Assembly (NCBI GenBank): GCA_013350335.1
Contig: CM023536.1
Coordinates: 42,354,314 to 42,418,313 of the forward strand
DNA from: Chimonanthus salicifolius
Lineage: Eukaryota; Streptophyta; Magnoliopsida; Laurales; Calycanthaceae
DNA length: 64,000 nt
Direction: 5' to 3'
Shown: one piece after another, positions 1-11,123 of the stretch
Position numbering within the stretch: position 1 is the first letter of the stretch
Layout: each line of letters begins with the position of its first letter
Notes under the pieces: model-generated
Databases searched by the model: none
What the model was told of the DNA's origin: nothing
Seen by the model: the letters and a program-made list of their open reading frames with translations, nothing else
Position numbers and translations under genes: made by a program

Positions 1-2665
1 AATGTACCAGATATATCTGGTTCTATCCACTCAAGCAAAAATCAGATTTCTATCAATGTTTTATTCTTTTTCAAAAATACATTGATACTCAATTTGACAA
101 GAAAATTCGGATCTTCCAGTCTGATGGTGGAGGGGAATTTGCTAATTCCAACTTTAGGCATTATCTCTCAGATCTCTGCATTAAATATCAAATGTCTTGC
201 CCCAAGACTCCAGAACAAAATGGGCTAGCTGAACGAAAGCATCGTAATGTCACTGAGTTGGGTCTTTCCATGATGTTTCACGCACAAGTACCTCAACGGT
301 TTTGGGTTGAAGCTTTTAGTACTGCTGTATGGTTGATAAATAAACAACCCTCTCGGGTCCTGGATTGGCAAAGTCCATATGCAAAATTACTCCACAAGCA
401 TCCAGACTATGGATCTTTATGAATTTTTGGCATCAAATGCTTTCCTTGTCTTCGGGATTATGCCAAGAACAAGTTTGAACCACGGTCTCTCCCATGCATA
501 TTTCTTGGCTATAGTGAACATTACAAAGGATACCATTGTTATTATCCGCCAACAAATTGCGTCTATCTCTCACGTCATGTTGTCTTTGATGAATCACTAT
601 TTCCCTTTCCTGGGATCCAAGCTTACTCTATAACTCTTCAAATATTGCTACTGATTTCATTGCGTTTTCTGACTGGCTTACATATGATCAAATGGTAGCT
701 GTGACCTCCAACGCCACTACTTATGAGACACGATCTCCCTCAACTTTCGATCTGTGGACTCATATTGAGAACCCTTCTACTACTTTTGCTATGGACGACA
801 CCTCTTATTCACCTGCCACACTTGATCCTGAAGCTGGCCACTCTACACAGAATAATCCTTCTCCCGTTCTTGCTATGGACAACATATCTTCTTCACTTGT
901 AGCACTTGATCTTGAAGCTGGCCTATCTACACAGAGTGATCCAATCTCCATCGTCCAGTAGCTCTCCCACACAAGTCTGATGATCATGATCCTATCTCAT
1001 CAAGTACAGTCTCTGAGCCTCAACTCACCAACATCTCATCTACGGCAGGCTCAACCTCCCCAATGGCTACTCGTCGCAGTCATGGTATTACCAAACCTAA
1101 TCCCAAGTATTTCAATTCCGATTATTGTCTATTGGCGCAGTCCATACCATCCGAACCAAAATCCATTGTCTTTGCTCTCAAGCATCCTAGTTGGACCGCC
1201 GCCATGAGAGAAGAATTGTCAGCTCTCTCTCTCAATGACACTTGGGATTTAGTTCCTCGACAGTCCACCATGAATGTTCTCGGCTGTAAGTGGGTCTTTA
1301 AAACAAAACTCAAACCTAACGGTTCTTTAGAACGCTTAAAAGCTTGCCTCAAGCATTGATTTTTTTGAAACATTCTCTCATGTAGTCAAGTCTGCCACGA
1401 TTCGGCTCATTCTTACTATTGCTCTAGCTCATGGATAAGAGATTCGTCAATTAGATGTTAAAAATGCATTTATTCATGGCAATTTATCTGAACCAATTTT
1501 TATGGAGCAACCTCTAGGTTTTCAAGATCCCCCACTACCAACTCATGTATGTTCTCTTAACGTGCACTCTATGGGCTGCGACAAGCTCCGCGTGCATGGT
1601 TTGATCGCTTCAGCTCCTTCATTTTGACCCTTGGCTTCTTCTGCAGTGTAGCTGACTCCCCACTATTTGTTTATCATGGTCGTCAAGGTACTTTACTGCT
1701 ATTATTGTATGCTGATGACATCATAGTCACAGTGTCTAATCCTGCCTCGCTTCACAGATTCGTTCCACAACTGAGCAAGGAATTTACAATGAAAGACCTT
1801 GGCCCTCTGCACTACTTCCTTGGCATCTTCGTTATACCATTCTCTGGTGGCTTATTTCTCACACAAAAGAAATATGCCTTGGATCTTTTGGAACGTACCT
1901 GTATGCAAGGTTGTAAACCCATCTCCACACCGATGGCTACCAAGTTTCGCCCAAGTCTGACCGATATTGATCCTTATCCGAATCCCTTCTTTTATCGCAG
2001 CATTGGTGGAGGTTTGCAATATCTCACTATCACTCGTCCTGATCTATCCTACAGTGTCAATTATGTGTACCAACATTTGTACAATCCTACTCTTCTGCAC
2101 TTTCAGATGGTAAAGCGTATTCTTCGCTATATTCAAGGAACTGTCAATTACGGATTTCGTCTTCTGGCTCGCTGTCATATGCAACTTTATGCCTTCTCAG
2201 ATGCTGATTGGGCCAGCTGTCCAACTACTCGTCGTTCAACAACATGTTTTTGCACTTATCTAGGAAGTAACTGTATCTCTTGGACTGCAAAAAAAAAATC
2301 TACTGTGGTTAGATCTAGTACAGAAGCAGAGTATCGAGCTCTCGCCTCTGCCGCAGCTGAACTCTCATGGCTTACTTATCTTCTCCATGATATCGGTCTC
2401 TATCTCTCATCTCCCCTGATTCTTCACTCTGATAATATTTCGGCATTACACCTGACTATCAATCCTGTCTTTCATGCGCGCACTAAGCATATTGAAATTG
2501 ATTATCACTTTGTTCGAGAAAAGGTTGCTCTTGGTTCTTTTGTCACAAAGTTTGTACTATCTTCTCAACAAGTTGCTAACATCTTTACTAAAGCTCTTAC
2601 ACGACAGCAACATCACTTGTTATGTACCAAACTGGGTCTCTGGAGTCATCCGGGGCTCAGTTTGA
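1..2665 (+). pseudogene. Copia A pol remnant (integrase, RT, RNase H)
   Basis: Integrase core is seen at 110-420, with the FQSDGGGEF segment, then SCPKTPEQNGLAERKHR and WVEAFSTAVWLINKQPS. The frame shifts at about 420. RT starts near 1190 (WVFKTKLKPNGS at 1291-1326). A short deletion follows RLKACL near 1350, where the conserved VAKG segment is missing. A stop replaces the Trp expected after LTIALAHG (near 1436). RT resumes with [11 protein letters not shown] and, in another frame, the YADD catalytic motif at about 1708-1719. RNase H shows ADWASCPTTRRST and SSTEAEYRALA. The longest open stretch (1624-2766) runs on into the LTR. It encoded the polyprotein that copies and integrates the element and is now non-functional. 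Confidence 0.88.
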
Positions 2666-2672
2666 AGGGGGA

Positions 2673-3085
2673 TATTGACGGTACAACCCCTGATTTCAAT
2701 CAAAGAAACCACCAATCCTTATCTAAAGAAGCTAAGGACCATCACCGATGGAAATCCCAAAGGTAAAGAAGTTCAAACTGAAGTTCAAACTCATCCAAAG
2801 AGATTGAAACCACCGATCATCATCTAAAGAAGATAAGGATCGTTGACTCAACAGACAAAGAAGTCTAATTTAATTAAACCTATTCCTTCTCATCTATCGC
2901 TCTCCTACGTATCTATCTTTTTCTTATAAATATCACTTTTGTATCACCTAAGCAAGGTGGAGAAAATATATTGTAAATCAATATAGAAATCACACAGTGA
3001 TCAAAGAATCTTACTGTGAAAATGATCTCTGTTCTTTTGTTTCTTTAAGTTCTTCTCTTATTCTCTCTCCCCCTTTCTTCTCACA
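2673..3085 (+). repeat. 3' LTR of Copia A
   Basis: A purine-rich tract (TTTGAAGGGGGA, 2661-2672) directly precedes TATTGACGG, a likely mutated TGTTGACGG LTR start. A TATA box (TATAAATA, 2925-2932) lies about 250 bp into it, as expected for a U3 promoter. The right end is set at TTCTCACA (3085) because it ends in CA before a sequence change. That end is approximate, since the matching 5' LTR is not in the window. Confidence 0.6.
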
Positions 3086-3464
3086 GACTCGCAGATCTGG
3101 GATGAGCAAGTAGAAATGAAGAACGAACGAAGAATAGAGAGAGAGGACGTGGCCTGGGCTGTTTGTGGGTTACAGGCAGCAGAAAAGAAAAAAAGCTCAA
3201 AAGCACAGGAGTTTCGAATGGGCAAGATTTGAGTCTCGCCTGAGCCACACTGCTACTTGTGGAGACGGTAGCTTGCAGTACAAGTGTCCGATTCACAAAA
3301 CAGATCTAAGGAAAAATGATGAAGGGGCTGCTGGCGATGGAGGGCTAGAGGTGCAACGTTTCTCTCCCTCCCCCTCCCTTTGTCGTGAGAGAAAAAGAGA
3401 CATGTTTATTGAAGAAGACCTTAAGAGGAACGTGTAGCCAACTTCTTGTCCAAAGAACACAGCA
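3086..3464. other. unclassified repeat flank, left of solo LTR
   Basis: No gene is recognised. The stretch 3355-3440 resembles 6340-6432, on the other side of the solo LTR: both contain a GAGAGAAA(A)AGAGAC core followed by a related tail. That suggests a local duplication or the two ends of an older repeat split by the 3465-6279 insertion. Short open frames on either strand lack recognisable motifs. Confidence 0.4.
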
Positions 3465-6279
3465 TTTAATGACTCGGTCCGATACTTCGGGGTCTTAGAG
3501 AGTTTTGTGAATCTCCAAGTTGTTTTTGGTGTTTTGCTGGTAGTGAGGATTGTGTAGGCTCCGTGGTGGGCCCTAGTTCGCCCGGTTTCTAGCTCGAAGC
3601 TCAAAGGATATTTTGGTAATTTTAATATTTTAATTATTTTTGCCACTTAAATTATTTGAAAATCACATTTTGGTTACCATTTTAAAAACATTTTGTGAAA
3701 GTGATGCTTTCTTTTTTCTTTGTTAAAAAAAAAAAAAAAAAGATACCTAAACCCTAAGACCCTCCATATTTGCAAACCCTAGCTGCCGCCCCTTCCTGTT
3801 GTCCCTCTCCTCTTCTCTCTTCCTCTCCGTCCTCTTTCCCGAGCAAACCCTAAGATCCCCCTTGTCACCGCCTCCTCCTCCTTGCCCTTCTCCTTTTCTC
3901 AGCGATACCTTCTTTTCTCTCTAGTTGCCATCTCTGATCTCCCTCCCTCCTACCGCCGCTGCCGCCCCTCTTCTCTCTTCTTCAGATCTCTCTTTTCCTT
4001 TCGGTTCTTCTTCCTCCACTGCAAACCCTAGCTCTGACCCCCTTGTGTTGTGCCGCCGCCACCATTATCTCTTCTCTTTTCTTTCCCTCCCTCCCCTTAT
4101 TCTCTTCCAAAACCCTAAATCTTTTACCGCCGCTGCCCCCGTCCCTCATCTCCTCTCCCTTTCTTGTTTGCTTCTGCAACCGAGTCGAGCTTCCCAGGCC
4201 CAGTTGCAGCTCGGGTTAATGACCCAACTGATTCAGCTCGTTTGCCCTTTCAGGTCTCCAAGCTTTCTAGGCCCATTTCGTGAGCCCAACGTCAAGCCCG
4301 CGAGATTTGGCCCAAAGCCTTTTGAGCCTAGTTTTCCAACCCAGCAAATCCAAGCCCATCTCTCTTTTGTCCCAGCAACTCAGCGCAGGCCCGATCCAGC
4401 AGCTCAGCCCAGGCCCAGGCCCAAATCTAGGCCCGGCCCGGCCCGGCCCAGGCCCGTTTCAGGTCCATTTTAGGCTCACTTCTAGCTTGTTTTGGAGATC
4501 TTTTTGGAGTGCTTCTGGATCTTCTGTAGCTTGTTCCAAGCCCTTTCGCAGGATCGTTCTCAGCAATTTCGGCCAGTTTTGGGGGACCATCCTAGTTTTG
4601 CAGACCCGTCCCAGTTTCTGGAGCTCGATAGCCCGTGCATCGCCTCCTTCAATCCTTCCAACTCGTTTTCTTCACTCGGATTTCGAAAGCGCACACAAGT
4701 GAGGGGACTTATCACGGTTTTAGCATGCATTGCATATATCAAATATGTACTTCCGTACATGGAGTGATTTGAATGGGACCCTCTATTTATTAAGCCACTC
4801 GGTAAGGGTGAACTGTTGAGAATGATTATGTGGAGAGGGATCTGTTCAAGTGCACTCTTATCCACTATACGCTATTGTGAGAAACTTTAATTGGATAAAT
4901 TGATATCGAATATGATACTTGGAAGATGTTGATGATACTTTGAGTGTTTAATTATAAGATGTAAATGCAATCATGTCGAACATAGAGATGTGTGTTTAAG
5001 TAACTCGTTATGTACTTTTGACTCCCATGATGACTCATGATGTTGATTTTGGTTAATTATGTCTAGAACATGCTGATATTGTTATACACGCTTATGTCGT
5101 TTATCTAGCTATAAGTTATGTATTGGATGTTAAACATAATGCTTGAGACTTAATGATAACGAGTTATATGTCTATCCATAACATGCGAATGAATTTATGT
5201 TGAGTGCCTACTTATAATATGTGAATGAGACCATGATGAATATGGGGTTTGTGTTTTGAGATCTTACTATATGCATATATTTTAACACATGTTTATCATG
5301 CATGAGAAATAACCCACAACGGACAGTGAGCCGTTGGGTATTGAGATGGAGGACCTTTTTATGTGTATATGTTTATGATGATGTGATTATGATGGTTGTT
5401 GGGAGGACTTACCCGTTACGCTCCGGTGGTCGAGACCCCCAATAGGGGATGCGAGTCTCCCCGTTGCGTTCCGGCAGGTTGAGGTGCCTGCACTAGAGTT
5501 TGGCTCCCCCGGCGTGGTCGAGGTGGTTTTCCGACACGGCACGTGTGGGTGAGGCGGTTGTGTGTTTTATCATCAGGCATTGTCGAGGTGGTCTTTCGAC
5601 ACGGCTCGTGTGGCTGAGGCAGTTATGTATTCTGTAGTCGGGCGTGGTTGAGGTGGTTTTCCGACACGGCTCGTGTGGGCGAGACAGTTGTGTATTCTTT
5701 AGTCTCCCGATGGTACTGATAGGGAGACCGGAGTTTGTTGGAGGACCCGATGTGGGCTATTGAGATGATGTCTTGATTTTGGTTGGTGGATTATTGGTTT
5801 GTGGTGTATTTGGATTTCATGCATATGAGCATTCTTGTTATCCATGATATTTTGCTTTCGTACGTATAATATCCATTTATATTGCTGACTTGTGATAAGT
5901 TTTATCTCTTCACTGAGCTGGTTAGCGCACCCCTTACCTTTCAGGTACCCCGACCGCAGAGGGACCAGGTAGGCCCCTTGAGTAGACACCCTAGGGAGAA
6001 GCAGTAGTGATAGATATTCAATATTCTTACATGTTTAGTTTCGAGAGATCCATGCTGGTGTAGACTCCTCTTTACATATTCGTTTGAATGATTGTATAAT
6101 TATATTAAATGGTCGGTGGTTGTTTGTTGTAAATATTATATCAGTTTTAGCCTTTATTAGATTGTTGAGCGGGAGGTAGTTACTCCGTTTCAAAAAAAAA
6201 AAATGTCCAGTATCCGTTCCTTAGTTATGTTTTGAGACTTTTCGGAGATAACGCGCCCGTAGCGGGACGGGGCATTACA
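3465..6279 (+). mobile_element. Gypsy-type solo LTR (2.8 kb), TSD CAGCA
   Basis: The element ends in GACGGGGCATTACA (6279), the usual 3' end of long plant Gypsy LTRs that start TGTAA. The left end reads TTTAATGACTCGG, probably from TGTAATGACTCGG. CAGCA flanks both sides exactly (3460-3464 and 6280-6284). No gag, pol, primer-binding site (PBS) or polypurine tract is present, so it looks like a solo LTR left by LTR-LTR recombination. Inside are a pyrimidine-rich leader (3760-4200), a proline-rich spurious frame (3925-4473), 65-bp subrepeats (5511-5703) and a CACTGAGCTGGTTAG...TTTCAG motif near 5914-5944 that recurs in the other Gypsy LTRs here. Confidence 0.8.
5511..5703 (+). repeat. three 65-bp subrepeats inside the Gypsy LTR
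   Basis: Units start at 5511, 5576 and 5641. Each has the core GTYGAGGTGGT followed by TCGACACGG or CCGACACGG and CTCGTGTGG. The period is 65 bp and the copies differ at several bases. The related start of the same block (5400-5500) suggests the array once extended leftward. Confidence 0.8.
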
Positions 6280-6434
6280 CAGCAGAACCCAGAGGCGGAG
6301 AACACAAGAAAAACTTCTTTACTTACTTCTTCGGATGGGATTGAGATGTCCCTCTCTCCCTCTGCCGATGTATCTCCTCCTGTACAGGGAGAGAAAAGAG
6401 ACTCGTTTATGGAAGGCTCACTCAGGAACGAGTT
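6280..6434. other. unclassified repeat flank, right of solo LTR
   Basis: Continuation of the sequence interrupted by the 3465-6279 insertion. It includes the CAGCA duplicate and a segment similar to 3355-3440. No coding motif is visible. Confidence 0.35.
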
Positions 6435-6660
6435 TTGACTAATACTACGTAGAAATTATAAAACTATGTATTGTATTGAATACCTAGCCTATTACATGTA
6501 TATATATCCTCTAGCCAACCCTAGGGCTATCACAATCAAACTCAAACTCTTGAGTAATTATAAATCAAATACACCTCTTAATTAGAGGTAAACTCAAAAT
6601 AGGAATCCTAATTAGATAATAACTCTAATTATTCCAACAATATTCATATGATCTCCTACA
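6435..6660 (-). mobile_element. small Copia-like solo LTR, TSD GAGTT
   Basis: Read on the minus strand it starts TGTAGGAGATCATATG (6660 leftward) and ends near TATTAGTCAA. A TATATATA promoter-like run lies inside (about 6500). GAGTT occurs at 6430-6434 and again at 6661-6665, immediately outside the ends. No internal element sequence is attached. The length of about 225 bp fits short Copia LTRs. Confidence 0.55.
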
Positions 6661-7913
6661 GAGTTTAACTAATCATTTGGCCCTCTAGTCAATTCTTAGG
6701 GTTACCCATTCTCCATAGAGTTTCTCATTAACAAATATCTTTAGTAACAATTAAATTACATTTTTAAACTCGTCAAAATTTTATCAGTTTAAATAATTTT
6801 TTAATTTTTTAAAATTTACAGCCTCTAGAAATACATTTTAATTAAAGATAATTTTTTAATATTACATATTAAAAAAGAAAACGTTTTCAAATGACCAAGA
6901 TTTAATTCAAAAGAACCGAAAGTGTGCGGAGGAATTTTACTCGTGTTTGGTGCCCATCAACACAAAAACATTGAACATGCAACTATGCAAGTGCTTACAA
7001 TCTTCTTACCAAGATGATATACAGACTCTTCAAACCTTGGAGCTGACGACACGGGCCAAACTCGTCAATAGTTCAAGATCGAATTGACTCATCAACTCTA
7101 CTCGGGTTGAAAACTTGTGGAAATTCGAACGGGACTACTCAAATAAATTATGACGAGTCACAGTGAACTAGTTAGAGATCGAGCCGATTGAACATAATTT
7201 TATGTAAATTTTTACTGAAATTATACTGAGTGAAGAGAACTCACTTTCATATTCTGATATGTTTCGAATTCAACCTTAAGTTTATTTGATTTTTAATTAG
7301 GAGTGCCAGTCCAGAAATCAGCCACTGTTAAATATTCTTAAACTGAAGTGGGTTTATTGTCATGTTGAAAACAGGTCGTGTTTGAGTTAAGCCTGAGTTA
7401 AAACTGGGTTTTAAATGCCATTGCCTTCACCATTTTAAAAGGGCAAAAAGCAGTCTGAACAGTGGCAGCATTGCTGTGTTTGTTCTTTTATAAAATAAAA
7501 TAAAAATAAAACACATACTGCCGTAAAATAACCCAGTCAGCACGTGGATGGAACAACCTGGGTTTACAGAGCTGGTCATTTATCCTGTAAAACCGTGTGT
7601 GGGTCCCATCTGTTTTAACGGGTACAACTGGTCAGCTAACGTGCTTTTTACAAAATTAAAACAGGCGGCAAACCAGACTCTGTGGATTGAGCGAGTTGAA
7701 CTTTAGTTTTAAACCCATTTTGTTTGGACAGATTTCTAATTGAGTCGATATTAAAATCTTATTCTATTACTTTAATCTTTATAGTCTAATCAAAATCCTC
7801 TTTATCTTTTATTTTCAATTAAAACTATATTTTTATAATTTTAATTTTTTTAAAAAAATTTAAAAATTTGAGTTGGTACCCCGTTCAAATCCTACCCGAC
7901 CCGTTGCGAACCT
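6661..7913. other. AT-rich upstream region of the glucosyltransferase
   Basis: No gene or recognisable transposon was found. It is AT-rich with A/T homopolymer runs (for example 6780-6870 and 7800-7866). It presumably includes the promoter of the downstream gene. Confidence 0.5.
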
Positions 7914-7921
7914 TATATATA
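7914..7921 (+). promoter_or_regulatory. TATA box of the glucosyltransferase gene
   Basis: TATATATA lies about 60 bp before the ATG at 7982, leaving room for a leader of about 30 nt. Its position also argues against the in-frame ATG at 7868, which would lie upstream of the TATA box. Confidence 0.6.
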
Positions 7922-7981
7922 TTCCCTCTCCAAATAGAGAAGCTACCACACGAACGTAGCAAAATTGAAGACGACTCCTCT

Positions 7982-9395
7982 ATGGACCATAACAACCCTA
8001 GTGAAGCGCCACCAGTTGTGGTGGTGATGGTGCCATTTCCAGCCCAAGGACACCTGAACCAGCTCCTTCAATTCTCCCGCCACATATCCGGCCGGGGCGT
8101 GCCGGTGCATTTTGTGGGTTCTGCCACCCATAACAAACAGGCCAAGCTCAGGGTCCATGGCTGGGACCCTTGCACTGTCTTTAACATCCACTTCCATGAC
8201 CTCCCTCTTCCTCACTTCTCCACCCCACCTCCTGATCCAACTGCATCCATCGGCTTCCCCGCCCACCTCCAACCCACATTCGACGCCGCTTCCGTGCACC
8301 TCCGCCAGCCCTTCTCCGCTCTCCTCAGATCTCTTGCCGCCGTTTCTCGTCGTGTTGCCGTAGTACATGATTCTCTCATGTCATTCGCCGCACAAGAATC
8401 GGGAAACCATGAAAATGTGGAGGCCTACTCCTTCCGTTGCATCTCCGCATTCGCTTCCCTTTTCCACCGCCTTGAATCTATTGACAAGTTGAGAAATATC
8501 ATTCAAATCAAATTCCCTGAATTGCCGTCTCTCTCATGGGAAGGCTGCTTCACGGACCGCTTCATCGAATTTGTGCAGAGTCAGCATCAAATGATTTCAG
8601 CATTCGATGCCGGCAATCTGTTCAATACGTGCAGGCCTGTAGAAGGCGATTTTCTTGATCTGTTGGCTCAAGAACCATTCCAAGGAGAGAAGAAGAGACT
8701 CTGGGCTGTTGGGCCGTTAAATCCTATACATGTCAACATGAATGGCATTGGACGACATCCTTGCATGGAGTGGCTAGATAAACAGCCACCAAGATCGGTT
8801 CTCTACGTCTCCTTCGGGACGTTGTCGTCGATGTCTGACGAGCAAGTCTGCGAGCTTGCCGTCGGACTGGAAAGCAGTAAGCAGAGATTCATATGGGTGT
8901 TGAGAGAAGCAGACAGAGGAGACATATTTGCAGAAGGAAAAAAAGATAAGAGAGATCGACTGCCAAAAGATTATGAGAAAAGAGTGGAAGGGATGGGAAT
9001 GGTTGTGGGAGACTGGGCCCCGCAGTTGGAGATCCTGGCTCACCCATCCACGGGTGGGTTCTTGAGCCACTGCGGTTGGAACTCTTGCATAGAAAGCATA
9101 AGCATGGGAGTTCCAATGGCGGCTTGGCCAATCCACTCCGACCAACCGAGCAACACAATGCTGGTTACAAATGTTCTGAGGATTGGGGTTGTGTTGAGAG
9201 AATGGGGGAAGAGGGAGGAGATGGTGGAAGCAGCCGCCGTTGAAGATGCAGTGAGGGTGTTGATGGCGTCCAAAGAGGGAGAGGATATGAGGAGGAGAGT
9301 TGCCAGAATTAGCAAACAAAATACGTGAATCATTGGAAGAAGGAGGAAGCTCTGACGCAGAAATGGCTTCGTTCATTGCCCATATCTTAAGATGA
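7982..9395 (+). CDS. ZOG1: zeatin O-glucosyltransferase-like UGT (one frameshift)
   Basis: Family 1 UDP-glycosyltransferase, a cytosolic enzyme that moves glucose or xylose from a UDP-sugar to an acceptor. The closest recognisable type is zeatin O-glucosyltransferase, which makes storage forms of cytokinin. The N-terminus has PFPAQGHLNQ with catalytic His24, then GSATHNKQAKLRVHGWDP, typical of ZOG-type enzymes. Asp130 in VVHDSL is the likely catalytic partner. The 44-residue PSPG sugar-donor box runs from W345 (WAPQLEILAHP) to Q388 (HSDQ). The gene is intronless, as usual for this group. ATG 7982 is preferred over 7868 because of the TATA box and family alignment. One extra base near 9303-9306 (GTTGCCAGAATTAGC) shifts the frame: as it stands translation ends at 9328 (448 aa), whereas the conserved tail ELANKIRESLEEGG...AHILR continues in the next frame to a stop at 9393-9395 (about 470 aa, the family's normal length). 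Substrate is inferred from family only. Confidence 0.88.
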
Positions 9396-11115
9396 GACAA
9401 CATTATCGTATAACTGTAGATTTTGTCTTCGTGTGGAATGAATGTTTCTTGATTTGTTTGATTTCTACTCTAACAGGAGTCGATTGCAACTCGATCAAAG
9501 CAAGCAAAAGAAAACCAAAACTGATAGAGAGAGACCAAAGCCTATGTCCATACAAACAAATAATTGGAGAAATTTTATTCAAATCAAAATTACAAATTTC
9601 CCAAATCCTCTCTCTGAACAAATTTCTCTCCGGCTCAAGTCTAAGTTAAAAAGTTCTAAATAAACTAAGCTTTCTCAAATTGAGCCAACCCAGTTCCCAA
9701 CAAAATATAGACGCTTGCATTTTAGGAATCATTAATTTTGGCTCAGGAATCAATCACAGTCGTTCAAGCAAGTAAAACGAATCTTGGCTTGCATTATTTA
9801 TTTCATTAGGTTGCTTTCATTACTTTTGAATATCTTTAATAAACTAATGTAAAATATGGTAAGGTTGTTCTACACGCATGGAGAAACGAAGCCTATCAAA
9901 TACGACGATTACAGGTCTACTGGTAATTGGTCAATATATAATCTATTAAAAATTAGAATAATTAAGTTACATTCTTATTTTGATAATTTTAAACTATTTT
10001 TATCTTTAAATTTTACAAATTAAAAAATATAAAATTTAATTTTTAACTTCTATGCTTTCTTTTTAATTTTATTTATAAAATATCTTAATTTTGTATATAG
10101 AGTTTAAAATTAAACGACCAAGTCATATACTTCTTCCTATTGTATTTTTTATTTTTTAAAAATGCATTGCACACGATTTTACTATATTATATCAGCCAAA
10201 TAAGGTGAAAATATAGATTACGTCTCCTCAAATTAGTTAATGAATGGGTTTGTGTCAGCCTCAGGTCAGCACACAAAAATTAACACATTTCAATTTATAT
10301 AAATTAATTCAAATAAATCATTAATGAATTTTTTTATCAATATGACAATTTCTTGTAATAGAATTTTCATCAAAATTACATAAATACAATAATGAGATAT
10401 ATATCATATGTAATAAAGTATGCAGTAGTGACACTTAACTAGATATATATTAATAATTTAATATATCATATAAGGATATTTAATACAGTGACTGACCTGT
10501 CCCGCTAGCACTATATTGTCTGTTTTGTGGATCTATACACCATCATAGCTTTACATTGATTCCAAGTGTCACACTTAAATCCAAAACGCATTGTGCTAGT
10601 AGGGAAGAGAAGTTAAGCTTATATACTCCTCTCCACTCATTAGTTTTGGGACTTTATGCACTCATCTCTCTAGGCGCAAACTCTCTTTGTATTACCTGTA
10701 ATGATCCATCTCATTAGCACAATATTGTTTAGTGAGGAACCTAATGTGTATCGTATAACTACATATATATACTAGATATCTCCTTAGATATACCTACTTA
10801 GTTGTATTACATATATGTTTATATAAATATATATCTACTTCTATATAATAGATACTTTAGTTAAATACATCTACTCTAGTGTATTGTATATCAACTTATA
10901 TATACTAGACACCTCATTAGATATGCCTACTTAAGTGTATTCTATACTTATAAGTATTAGATATCTCGTTAGATATCCCTACTTACATGTATTCAATATC
11001 TCTTATATATATACTCAAGTGCAATGCATAATCTAAGATATAAAAGTAGGTATAGTACATAGTGGTGCAACTTAGATTAGGGTCAACTCCAACTCAACTA
11101 ACCCAAACCTAAAAA
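9396..11115. other. AT-rich spacer downstream of the UGT
   Basis: No gene was found. It is AT-rich throughout, with a degenerate tandem repeat at 10764-11000. The segment 10490-10740 has mixed composition and could be an old solo LTR or MITE, but no ends or TSD could be fixed. Confidence 0.45.
10764..11000. repeat. degenerate AT-rich tandem repeat
   Basis: Three diverged copies of a unit of about 48 bp share the pattern TACTAGATATCTC-TTAGATAT-CCTACTTA-GTGTATT, at about 10764, 10902 and 10953. Less regular AT sequence separates the first two. Confidence 0.55.
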
Positions 11116-11123
11116 CGGACAGC

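Larger units (their letters stand above)
1..3085 (+). mobile_element. Ty1/Copia retrotransposon A, 3' part
   Basis: The 3' half of a Copia element enters from the left edge and ends in its 3' LTR. Domain order is integrase, reverse transcriptase, RNase H, which is the Copia (not Gypsy) order. The gag, protease and 5' LTR lie outside the window, so the TSD cannot be tested. Coding frames are interrupted many times, so the copy is dead. The family's usual full length is about 5 kb, so roughly half is present. Confidence 0.9.

Noticed and set aside
3925..4473. 182-codon proline-rich frame
   Set aside because: It lies inside a solo LTR bounded by TSDs. The composition reflects a pyrimidine-rich leader with CCCAGGCCC repeats.
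7868..7981. Upstream in-frame ATG of the UGT (38 extra residues)
   Set aside because: It lies upstream of the TATA box, and the extra residues have no counterpart in the family.
7943..8368. Minus-strand frames opposite the UGT (also 8774-9403, 8889-9158)
   Set aside because: They are shadows of the GC-richer coding strand, with no motifs.
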